DNA of 5,472 nucleotides from Clostridium sp. (GCA_016302185.1 JAEDOC010000138.1:1-5472); one strand, 5' to 3'; counted from the first letter of the stretch, positions 1 through 5,472 are shown. Numbers and translations: made by a program. Notes: a model not told the origin generated them from the letters alone.

Positions 1-2150
1 GCTCTTTCCTCCTTCGTTTTTGATGTCCTGGTTTTCTTCGGTGTAGTTTCTGACTTTTCTGCTTTTTCCTTAATCTTGGACTTTACAGAAGTCTTCTTTT
101 TCGTCTGCGTGCGCTTCTTTTCCAGATTTTCCAGTGCCTTATCCACCGCAACCTTAAGATCCGGGTTTGGCACTTTTTCCTGTGAATCCGGCACCACCGG
201 AATAAAGCCTTTATCCTCTGCCGCCGCGGTAATCTTAGCTGCCATTTCCTGCACAAACGGAATTTCCACTTTGGCTCCTTCCTGCGTCTGCTCCCTGTCT
301 GCCTGTAACACTTGAAGCTTCTGGTCAATCTGGTATATGAAATCTGCCGCGGTCTGTCGGATTTTGTCGAGTGAACTCTTTAACTCCGGGGTATCCTTTC
401 CCTCGGACCAGCCCGCCACATAAGAAAAGGAATAGTCAGAAGTGTTGATACCGTAATGCTGGCACACAACATATGCCACGCTCTCGGCCTCTACCTCTTT
501 TCCATTCCTTGATACATGATCTGCAGCTGCCACTGCATCCTTATCGTGAAGCTTCTGGTGTGCCATTTCGTGAAGCAGGGTCTTGATTGTCTGAACCTCA
601 CTCATTCCATCCTGAATGGCAATTCTCTTATCTTCCTGATGATAAAAACCCTTCGCTTCCCCATCAATCTGCTCAAAGGTAACCGGTACCGGACTGATCT
701 CCTGTAAAGCCTGCAAAAGTTTCGGATAGCCTTCGATGCTTCCAACCAGTTCATCAGGTCCTATGGAGGGAAGTTCCTTCCCGTCTGTCTGTGATACGTC
801 AAACGTCTTCACCACCTTAAAGGCACGGATGGTTACTTCCACCTTTTCCATTACCGGCTCCCCGTCTGCATCAAGCACCGGCTTTCCCTTATCATCCAGT
901 CTGGTCTGTTCCCTCTCAATCTTGTATGGCGCCGGGGCAAGAATACTGATACCCTTCTCTCCCTTTTTTACATACCTTCCCATCTCTTTCCATCCGGTAA
1001 AACTCTGACAGAGACTTGCATCCGGTCTCTGCATCATGATCAGAATGGAATTGTTTACGGAATATCGGGGAAATTTCGCCATTGTGTCCAGGAACTGTTT
1101 GTATTTGTCGCTTTGAAATACCTCCACAACGCCTTTCTCCAGCTGGTCAGTTACAGCCTTTAACTGGTCGGCCTGTTTCTCCCTGGACTCAATGAACTGT
1201 ATTTTCTTCTGTATTCCCTCCGGAATCTCTCCCACAATTTCCGCTTCTGGATATGCATGGATCAGCTCCGCAATCAGTTTCTGTGCATCCCAGTTGTTTC
1301 TGATCTCAGGCACATAGGATAAAGCCTCCATGTCAAACCTTTTGCCGTTAAAAATATCAATCTCGCAAAACAGCTCCGGTGCCTCTTCATTTGCCACACG
1401 CACTCCAATCGCCGGTATGCCATTCATGCGCTCCGGAGGAATGCTTCCGAATATCTCCATAGCTTCCTTAACTGTCTTAACTCCGGTATGCTCTTCCCCC
1501 ATCGAATGAAATTCGCTGCATTCCGCAACAGTAAGCGTTGCAGTCATCTTTGCTTCTTTTTGTACCGTATTTTCCGCCACTCTAAATCCCTCCAATTCAA
1601 TATCATTCAAATCCTTCGTCAGTTTTAACGAGGACAGCGGCATTTGCTCCTTCTGGTGAAAGGAATAGTAATCCTTTCCCGGTCCGACAATGACATGATC
1701 CAAAAATCTGACACCGATCAGGTCACTTAACTGCTTTACCCTGTCCGTAAGAACAATGTCCTCCGTACTTGGCACCAGTCTTCCTGACGGATGGTTATGA
1801 ACCAGCATTATGGAAGCTGCATTTGACAGGATCGTGCTCTTAAAGATTTCCCTCGGATGCGCGACTGACTGGTCCAGTGCTCCCATGCTTACCACGTTCA
1901 TGTTGATAGGCCGCCCGTCTGACTGTAGATTTACGATTGCCACAACCTCTCTGTCATAGTCCTTCAGCATATCTGCCATGACCTTAACAGCTGCTTCCGG
2001 TCCATCCATCGGAGTATCACTTAAAAGAGGTGGCATATCCACCAAACGGATAGCCACCTGATTCAGTTTGTACACCTTCTCTTTTTCCGGTTCCTGAGCT
2101 ATGACAGAATCATAAAAGCCCTGCCTTGGACGGATCCCGCTAATGTTCAT
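1..2150 (-). CDS. polyvalent RadC/JAB - ArdC ssDNA-binding - zincin fusion protein (partial)
   Basis: An uninterrupted frame of 716 codons runs from the ATG at 2150-2148 off the left edge; no stop is seen. Domains in order: (a) about 65-165, a RadC-type JAB/MPN domain with VAHPREIFK at 96-104, HNHPSG with His118 and His120, and Ser128-x-x-Asp131, a complete H-x-H-x7-S-x2-D metal site; the helix-hairpin-helix part of full RadC is absent. (b) about 200-312, a domain containing ERMNGIPAIGV (240-250) and WDAQKLIAELIHAYPEAE (287-304), a type that recurs in ICE accessory proteins; I cannot give its domain number. (c) about 325-455, an ArdC N-terminal ssDNA-binding domain (FPRYSVNNSILIMMQRPDAS at 360-379, GWKEMGRYVKKGEKGISILA at 386-405, FDVSQTDGKELP at 450-461). 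(d) about 465-620, a zincin metallopeptidase with HEMAH at 527-531 and a Glu ligand within EVEAES (552-557). (e) a Lys/Thr-rich tail from about 678. ArdC proteins protect incoming single strands and counter restriction; the role of this fusion in anti-restriction or DNA processing during transfer is inferred. Confidence 0.88.
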   Translation of the reverse strand, partial: MNISGIRPRQGFYDSVIAQEPEKEKVYKLNQVAIRLVDMPPLLSDTPMDGPEAAVKVMADMLKDYDREVVAIVNLQSDGRPINMNVVSMGALDQSVAHPREIFKSTILSNAASIMLVHNHPSGRLVPSTEDIVLTDRVKQLSDLIGVRFLDHVIVGPGKDYYSFHQKEQMPLSSLKLTKDLNDIELEGFRVAENTVQKEAKMTATLTVAECSEFHSMGEEHTGVKTVKEAMEIFGSIPPERMNGIPAIGVRVANEEAPELFCEIDIFNGKRFDMEALSYVPEIRNNWDAQKLIAELIHAYPEAEIVGEIPEGIQKKIQFIESREKQADQLKAVTDQLEKGVVEVFQSDKYKQFLDTMAKFPRYSVNNSILIMMQRPDASLCQSFTGWKEMGRYVKKGEKGISILAPAPYKIEREQTRLDDKGKPVLDADGEPVMEKVEVTIRAFKVVKTFDVSQTDGKELPSIGPDELVGSIEGYPKLLQALQEISPVPVTFEQIDGEAKGFYHQEDKRIAIQDGMSEVQTIKTLLHEMAHQKLHDKDAVAAADHVSRNGKEVEAESVAYVVCQHYGINTSDYSFSYVAGWSEGKDTPELKSSLDKIRQTAADFIYQIDQKLQVLQADREQTQEGAKVEIPFVQEMAAKITAAAEDKGFIPVVPDSQEKVPNPDLKVAVDKALENLEKKRTQTKKKTSVKSKIKEKAEKSETTPKKTRTSKTKEER

Positions 2151-2310
2151 CCGGGTTTCCTTCTGCAACAGGGATGGTCATGGAAAAGTCCTTATCCCTT
2201 AACTTTTTCAGCCTTGTCAGCACGGATTCCTTTGTGGAAGTCCTTCTTTTCTTATTCCCGATCTTCAGGACTCCTTTTGCATATCCAAGATATCTACTCT
2301 TCCTCGCCAT
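2140..2310 (-). CDS. small basic protein of unknown function (56 aa)
   Basis: 56 residues, ATG at 2310-2308, TAG at 2142-2140. The frame is open upstream to 2463, but that part is an off-frame reading of the DUF4366 tail; the strong AGGAGG at 2322-2317, six bases before this ATG, sets the start. The sequence opens MARKSRYLGYAKGVLKIGNK, is rich in Lys and Arg through about residue 40 (KKRRTSTKESVLTRLKKLRDK), and ends in a short polar/acidic tail. There is no signal peptide, membrane helix or Cys motif. I do not recognise the family. Evidence that it is real: an excellent ribosome binding site, a 17-base overlap with the gene before it and an 11-base overlap with the gene after it, and the fact that without it there would be an unexplained gap of about 140 bases in a tightly packed operon. 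The basic, helix-prone character would fit a nucleic-acid- or acidic-partner-binding protein, which is inference only. Confidence 0.65.
   Translation of the reverse strand: MARKSRYLGYAKGVLKIGNKKRRTSTKESVLTRLKKLRDKDFSMTIPVAEGNPDEH
2158..2164 (-). promoter_or_regulatory. ribosome binding site of the RadC-ArdC fusion gene
   Basis: AGAAGGA on the minus strand, 7 bases before the ATG at 2150 and within the last codons of the 56-residue gene. With the 11-base overlap of the two reading frames it suggests translational coupling. Confidence 0.6.
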
Positions 2311-3085
2311 CGTCTTCCTCCTCTGAACGGTCTTCCTCTTCCGGCTCCTCATCCAGAGCATCCAGATAGTCCTCATCGTCATCATCCAGATAATCCATAT
2401 CCGGATCCGGTGCATCCTGCTTTTTCTTTGCCTTTCCGGACTTAAAGTACATAAATCCTCCAATACCGCCTAATGCCAGAATAAGGATTACTCCCATGAT
2501 TCCTGTCACATTCGGGCTTTTCTTCTGGGTTTCCGGTTCCGCTTCCTCTTCCTTCGGCTCTTCCTTTACTTCCTCTACGGTTGTTTCCGGTTCCGATGGC
2601 TGTTCCTCAGTCCCGGTCATACCCTGGGATGCCATATATGCTTCCACTTCCTCATCTTCCATTAACGCCAGAAGATCTGATTCATCCACCAGATTTAAGA
2701 AATGAACAGTCTCGGTTCCCTTATCATCACGATCAATGATGATGTAGAAGAAGTTGCCGGATTTCGTAGTCACCGTAATGAACTGCTTGCCGCCGGCTTC
2801 AAAAGAACCATAGTCATCTACCAGGTTCATATTTCCATCAGGAGTAAGAGGCCCATAGCTTTCCTCTTCCGGCTCCTTTTCTGTATCCTTTCCTTCACAG
2901 TAATGGTAATCATAGATACAGACTTCACAGTCCTCATTGATGCAGTCCTCCGTGCATTTTTCCTCACAGATACACTCCGCTTCTTTCCCCTGTGCGAATA
3001 CAGGAAGTGGCGCAAATCCCACTAATGCAGTCATGCATACAAGCACTCCTGATACACATTTCTTCATCATCTTAGTTATCTTCAT
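2294..3085 (-). CDS. DUF4366 (CD1107-type) conjugative-element membrane protein
   Basis: 263 residues from the ATG at 3085-3083 to the TAG at 2296-2294. The reading frame is open further upstream (to 3151), but that extension is low-complexity Arg/Met sequence produced by the acidic tail of DUF4315 in another frame, and a GGAGG at 3099-3095 precedes the chosen ATG. Residues 1-32 form a signal peptide (KK, hydrophobic core, then PVFAQ with likely cleavage near 31-32). Residues 38-63 hold seven cysteines (38, 40, 44, 48, 53, 56, 63). About 78-142 is a compact domain with GGKQFITVTTKSGNFFYIII (99-118) and VHFLNLVDESDLLALM (127-142), the conserved core of DUF4366. A Glu/Pro-rich linker (155-190) leads to one transmembrane helix at about 193-214, then a KAKKKQ stop-transfer and a strongly acidic cytoplasmic tail (228-263). 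The topology is type I: ectodomain outside, acidic tail inside. The family is restricted to ICEs; its role is unknown, probably an envelope component of the mating apparatus. Confidence 0.87.
   Translation of the reverse strand: MKITKMMKKCVSGVLVCMTALVGFAPLPVFAQGKEAECICEEKCTEDCINEDCEVCIYDYHYCEGKDTEKEPEEESYGPLTPDGNMNLVDDYGSFEAGGKQFITVTTKSGNFFYIIIDRDDKGTETVHFLNLVDESDLLALMEDEEVEAYMASQGMTGTEEQPSEPETTVEEVKEEPKEEEAEPETQKKSPNVTGIMGVILILALGGIGGFMYFKSGKAKKKQDAPDPDMDYLDDDDEDYLDALDEEPEEEDRSEEEDDGEEE
2317..2322 (-). promoter_or_regulatory. ribosome binding site of the 56-residue gene
   Basis: AGGAGG on the minus strand, 6 bases before the ATG at 2310, embedded in the Glu-rich final codons of the DUF4366 gene. 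This is one of the strongest initiation signals in the window and the main reason for calling the small gene. Confidence 0.75.
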
Positions 3086-3404
3086 CCTGATCATCCTCCT
3101 CATTCTCATCAAACAGATTTTCCTCATCCTCCGCCGGCTTATCCCCGGCATGATTCATGGTTACAGGTTCAGGCATTTTTACCTGACCGTTTAACAATTC
3201 CTGCAATTTTCCGCTGCCTGCCAGCTGTAAGAACTGCGCCAGCTGTTCAGGAGATAAATTGTAGGATGCAACATCACTCACAATCTGCTGGTTCTCCTCT
3301 TCCTTGAGCTTCGCCTGCAGCTGCTTCACCTTTTTTTCCGCTTCATCTCTCTTTGCGATTGCCTTTTGCAGATCTTCGCGGAGCTTGTCTAATCTTGCGT
3401 ACAT
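3072..3404 (-). CDS. DUF4315 family conjugative-element protein (coiled coil)
   Basis: 110 residues, TAA at 3074-3072. I start at the ATG 3404-3402 because a near-perfect GGAGGA lies 6 bases upstream (3416-3411); an in-frame GTG at 3431 would add nine residues but would place this site inside the coding region. Residues 3-38 form a charged heptad-like coiled coil (RLDKLREDLQKAIAKRDEAE and on). Then comes SYNLSPEQLAQFLQLAG at 47-63, the hallmark helix pair of DUF4315 proteins. From residue 90 the tail is strongly acidic (runs of Glu, Asp), ending at DEDN. There is no signal peptide or membrane segment, so it is predicted cytosolic. The family occurs almost only in ICEs of Firmicutes, beside the NlpC/P60 and DUF4366 genes as here; its function is not established. 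By position it may be a small accessory or scaffold factor of the mating apparatus, which is inference. Its 3' end overlaps the next gene by 14 bases. Confidence 0.85.
   Translation of the reverse strand: MYARLDKLREDLQKAIAKRDEAEKKVKQLQAKLKEEENQQIVSDVASYNLSPEQLAQFLQLAGSGKLQELLNGQVKMPEPVTMNHAGDKPAEDEENLFDENEEDDQDEDN
3095..3099 (-). promoter_or_regulatory. ribosome binding site of the DUF4366 gene, inside the DUF4315 coding region
   Basis: GGAGG on the minus strand, 9 bases before the ATG at 3085. It lies within the acidic-tail codons (GAG GAG GAT) of the upstream gene, so the tail codons double as the initiation signal. A second ATG pair at 3070-3065 just after the DUF4315 stop has no comparable site. 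Confidence 0.6.
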
Positions 3405-3410
3405 TTCCTT

Positions 3411-3416
3411 TCCTCC
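3411..3416 (-). promoter_or_regulatory. ribosome binding site deciding the DUF4315 start
   Basis: GGAGGA on the minus strand with a 6-base spacer to the ATG at 3404. It fixes this ATG rather than the in-frame GTG at 3431 as the start. Confidence 0.8.
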
Positions 3417-3420
3417 ATTC

Positions 3421-3445
3421 AAAAAGCGCACCCGGAAGGAGCGCT
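3421..3445 (-). terminator. small hairpin with short T run (weak terminator or attenuator)
   Basis: Read on the minus strand, AGCGC (3445-3441) pairs with GCGCT (3429-3425), and after one T/T mismatch CC pairs with GG, leaving a five-base loop. Four to five T residues (3425-3421) follow the stem directly. It sits 10 bases beyond the NlpC/P60 stop and just before the DUF4315 ribosome binding site, so it can only be a partial terminator, an attenuator or an mRNA-processing/stability element within an operon that evidently continues. The stem is short and the T run is short, so this is tentative. Confidence 0.4.
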
Positions 3446-3455
3446 GAAATTATTG

Positions 3456-5264
3456 TTACTGAATCCTGCCATAGCAGTAAGCATGTGCCCTCCAGTATGC
3501 CGTGTCATAGGATGCATACTGAATAGGGTTTCCACAATGAACCATAATCTTATTTACCGGATCCACCACGATTCCCACATGGGATGCACCGGATGTGTTG
3601 TAGGTTCCCTGAAAGAATACCAGGTCACCCGGCTTCACATCGGAAGCAGCCACCCTGGCTGTCGCATTCTTCCATCCGTTGGCCGTAAGTCTTCCATAAT
3701 TCCATCCGTTTCCGCAGTTGTTTATGACGTAGCTTACAAATCCGGAACAGTCAAAGCTTGTGCTTGGGGAAGAGCCTCCCCATACATACGGATAACCGAG
3801 ATACTTTTCCGCTTCATTCAGCATCCTGCCAAACTGCTGGTCTGTCAGATATTCTCCCGGTACCGCATAATGCTCATACTCCTCAGATACTCCCGGATTG
3901 GCATACACGTTATCCCCAAAGATGTCCGGCTTATTTCCTCTTGTTTCAAGAAGGATCATATACCGCTGCATCTGGTCTTCCGTAAGATTTAGGGCATTTA
4001 CTGCCGCGGAAATACCATGATTGATCAGCGTGGTATTGAGAATGTAATAGTCATATTCCACCTCAACCTGATAGGATTCATAAACCTGATAAGGAACCGA
4101 AACCGTATAGGTATAAGACTCCAGTCTTCCGTTTACCATCCGGTACCCGGTTCTTTCTTCATCCCGGTAATATGTCACATAATGCCACCTGGTTTCCGTC
4201 CTCGTTCTGGTCTCCACCACTTCCGTCATGGTCAGCGTATACTGGTAATCAAAAATGGTCTGTAACATGGACTGCACCTGGGAAGGGGTGTAATTCTCAT
4301 AAAGCACCGTAAGCAGTGCCGCCAGTTCAAACGGATTGTGGGAAATCTCCGCAAGGGAATAATTGTACTCATCATATCCCGGATGGTCTGTTTCGATGTT
4401 GTCTATGGTTTCCTGCAGATTCGCTTCCAACTCCACATAATCTGCCTCCACCTGCAGAATGTCCGAATCCTCCGCCGTAAAGGTAGTTGCAATTGTGGTA
4501 GTGTTCACTCCGCCTGCCATCATGGAACAGGATGATAATGCTCCGGAGATTACCAGAACCACAATCAGAACTACCAAAGCAATCACCAGCAGCATAGGAT
4601 GGTCCTGTAAAAATTCCCTGATCCATTCTGCAAGTCTTCCCATCAGGTCTTCTGCCTTGTCGGTGAATCTCTTGCCGATACTTCCGATGCCGTTTGCCGC
4701 CTCTGCAGCCTGTTTCTTTGCGGCAGCTTCCGCAAATTCTCTCTGCATCAGCTTTTTTCTTGCTGCCTTAACCGTAGCGGACATGGTGCTTTCGCCTGCC
4801 TCACCCGCTTCTTTTGCTCCCTTGGCACCCTGTACCGCATCCAGATGTTCATTTCTGGCATGAAGCTTTTTACCATAATTGCTTTTCCTGATATCCCGGG
4901 CATAACTCCTTGCCTCTGCACTTCCGGCCATTGCCAGACCGACTGCCTGATCCATGGCTTCTGTTCCCACGTTTTCATCCTCATTCTGGATCCCGGCTTT
5001 CCGAATGGATTCTGCCGCAGCCGTCTCCTTGTAGATTCTCTTCCGCCCCTGCTTTTTCATCTTGCGAAGCTTCTTTTCCTCTTCCGGAGTAAGTCTGGTA
5101 TCCTTTTTCCCATAACGGAGCTTCTTGCGATAACTCTCACCCGCTGAGGTCTCATTTTTCAGCTTATCTGCATGCTTTTTCTGTGTCGTCTTATTCTCCG
5201 GCTCCACCCGCTTGTTTTTGGCGGACTTCTCCACCTTCTCCCTGGTATATTTTTCTTCATTCAT
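3456..5264 (-). CDS. CD1108-type membrane-anchored NlpC/P60 peptidoglycan hydrolase
   Basis: 602 residues, ATG at 5264-5262, TAA at 3458-3456, 31 bases after the ATPase stop. Residues 1-200 are highly charged (Lys/Arg/Glu, Ala-rich stretches) and predicted cytoplasmic. One transmembrane helix spans about 223-245 (LLVIALVVLIVVLVISGAL core). About 255-480 is an extracellular region, of which 345-412 is rich in Tyr, Thr, Val and Arg and looks beta-stranded; I recognise no named domain there. The C-terminal 120 residues are an NlpC/P60 domain: YPYVWGG at 491-497, then the FDCSGFV catalytic motif with Cys506, SHVGIVVD with His562, and MVHCGNP with His576, giving a complete Cys-His-His triad. NlpC/P60 enzymes cut peptide stems of peptidoglycan, so the likely role is local wall opening for the mating channel. 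Unlike the CwlT protein of Tn916 I see no lysozyme/transglycosylase domain before it. The placement between the VirB4-like ATPase and the DUF4315 gene is the normal one for CTn/Tn1549-like elements. Confidence 0.9.
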   Translation of the reverse strand: MNEEKYTREKVEKSAKNKRVEPENKTTQKKHADKLKNETSAGESYRKKLRYGKKDTRLTPEEEKKLRKMKKQGRKRIYKETAAAESIRKAGIQNEDENVGTEAMDQAVGLAMAGSAEARSYARDIRKSNYGKKLHARNEHLDAVQGAKGAKEAGEAGESTMSATVKAARKKLMQREFAEAAAKKQAAEAANGIGSIGKRFTDKAEDLMGRLAEWIREFLQDHPMLLVIALVVLIVVLVISGALSSCSMMAGGVNTTTIATTFTAEDSDILQVEADYVELEANLQETIDNIETDHPGYDEYNYSLAEISHNPFELAALLTVLYENYTPSQVQSMLQTIFDYQYTLTMTEVVETRTRTETRWHYVTYYRDEERTGYRMVNGRLESYTYTVSVPYQVYESYQVEVEYDYYILNTTLINHGISAAVNALNLTEDQMQRYMILLETRGNKPDIFGDNVYANPGVSEEYEHYAVPGEYLTDQQFGRMLNEAEKYLGYPYVWGGSSPSTSFDCSGFVSYVINNCGNGWNYGRLTANGWKNATARVAASDVKPGDLVFFQGTYNTSGASHVGIVVDPVNKIMVHCGNPIQYASYDTAYWRAHAYCYGRIQ

Positions 5265-5274
5265 GCATATCTAA

Positions 5275-5281
5275 CCTTTCC
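5275..5281 (-). promoter_or_regulatory. ribosome binding site of the NlpC/P60 gene
   Basis: GGAAAGG on the minus strand, 10 bases before the ATG at 5264. The spacing is slightly long and the core weaker than at the genes downstream. It supports this ATG; the ATG four bases further upstream (5268-5266) runs into a stop after three codons. Confidence 0.6.
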
Positions 5282-5295
5282 GAAGAAACAGCCGC

Positions 5296-5472
5296 TTACG
5301 CTGACTGCTCCTTCTTTGCTTCTGTTACCTCTGACAATCTGGTTGTCATGATACGGTAAAGTTCCGTATTTGCAGGGAAGCGGTCCACAAATGGCAGAAT
5401 AACATTGCCATAGAATAAAAGCCCTTCGCCTTCTCCCGAATGTGTTACATACGAAAGCTGGTGAGGGCTGAT
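5296..5472 (-). CDS. VirB4-like conjugal transfer ATPase, C-terminal end (partial)
   Basis: Only the last 58 codons and the TAA stop (5298-5296) are in the window; the start lies beyond the right edge. The visible reading frame begins ISPHQLSYVTHSGEGEGLLF and continues with a GNVILPFVDRFP segment and an LYRIMTTR segment. This pattern (an SxxQLxYV strand, a Gly-rich turn, then a 'PF.(N/D).FP....LYR.MTT' strand) matches the end of the VirB4-like ATPases of Tn1549/CTn-type elements (CD1110 type). Such proteins hydrolyse ATP at the inner face of the membrane to drive assembly of, and transport through, the type IV secretion channel. The Walker motifs lie outside the window, so the call rests on this C-terminal pattern and on the NlpC/P60, DUF4315 and DUF4366 genes immediately downstream, the usual order in these elements. 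The last 15 or so residues are polar and charged, as is common for the tail. Confidence 0.8.
   Translation of the reverse strand: MSPHQLSYVTHSGEGEGLLFYGNVILPFVDRFPANTELYRIMTTRLSEVTEAKKEQSA

Noticed and set aside
83..328. Minus-strand 81-codon frame at the left end
   Set aside because: It is an off-frame reading of the tail of the RadC-ArdC fusion; the composition is Arg/Trp-rich and no ribosome binding site was seen.
1150..1230. Possible internal start producing the ArdC-zincin half alone
   Set aside because: No ATG with a convincing ribosome binding site occurs just before the ArdC region (codons about 310-340), so a separate product is not supported.
2311..2463. Upstream extension of the 56-residue gene to an earlier start at 2463
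   Set aside because: The added residues are Met/Arg/Ile-rich off-frame readings of the DUF4366 acidic tail, with no ribosome binding site; the AGGAGG before 2310 decides the start.
3086..3151. Upstream extension of the DUF4366 gene to 3151
   Set aside because: It would place an Arg-rich stretch before the signal peptide and is explained as the DUF4315 acidic tail read in another frame. The ATG at 3085 gives a normal signal peptide.
3453..3992. Plus-strand open frame of 179 codons opposite the NlpC/P60 domain
   Set aside because: It lies antisense to a domain with intact catalytic motifs, shows no recognisable protein features, and has no other plus-strand gene nearby.
4459..4863. Plus-strand open frame of 134 codons
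   Set aside because: It is antisense to the transmembrane and charged N-terminal region of the NlpC/P60 gene. Its Ser/Ala-rich composition is that expected from the reverse of Ala/Lys-rich coding sequence.
1..5472. CRISPR array, tRNA/rRNA, insertion sequence, attachment site or long direct/inverted repeats
   Set aside because: None was seen on either strand; nearly every base is accounted for by the minus-strand coding chain.

Overview
This window reads as a slice of the conjugation module of an integrative and conjugative element (ICE) of the Tn1549 / Clostridioides CTn type, most likely from a gut Clostridia (Lachnospiraceae- or Ruminococcaceae-like) genome. That assignment rests on gene content and order recognised by eye: the tail of a VirB4-like ATPase, a CD1108-type NlpC/P60 protein, a DUF4315 protein, a DUF4366 (CD1107-type) membrane protein, then RadC/ArdC-type accessory functions. 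Moderate base composition and strong GGAGG-type ribosome binding sites also fit a Firmicute. No database search was possible.

All genes lie on the minus strand and are transcribed from right to left. In transcription order they are: (1) the last 58 codons of a VirB4-like transfer ATPase (5296-5472, cut by the window edge); (2) a 602-residue membrane-anchored NlpC/P60 cell-wall hydrolase (3456-5264); (3) a 110-residue coiled-coil DUF4315 protein (3072-3404); (4) a 263-residue DUF4366 protein with signal peptide, Cys-rich ectodomain, one transmembrane helix and acidic tail (2294-3085); (5) an unrecognised 56-residue basic protein (2140-2310); (6) a very large polyvalent protein (1-2150, cut by the left edge) that joins a RadC-type JAB/MPN domain, an ICE-associated middle domain, an ArdC-type ssDNA-binding domain, a HExxH zincin domain and a Lys-rich tail.

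The genes are tightly packed. Genes 3/4, 4/5 and 5/6 overlap by 11-17 bases, so translational coupling is likely. The only gaps are 31 bases (ATPase to NlpC/P60) and 51 bases (NlpC/P60 to DUF4315). The second gap holds a small hairpin followed by a short T run that could act as a weak terminator or attenuator. No promoter, RNA gene, repeat array, insertion sequence or attachment site was seen.

The inferred working model is as follows. The ATPase powers the type IV secretion channel. The NlpC/P60 protein opens peptidoglycan for it. The DUF4315 and DUF4366 proteins are conserved partners of the mating apparatus with unknown roles. The RadC-ArdC fusion probably acts on or protects the transferred DNA in the recipient (anti-restriction/anti-defence). 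The fusion is the most interesting object here because it places two predicted metal-dependent hydrolase folds and an ssDNA-binding domain in one chain.
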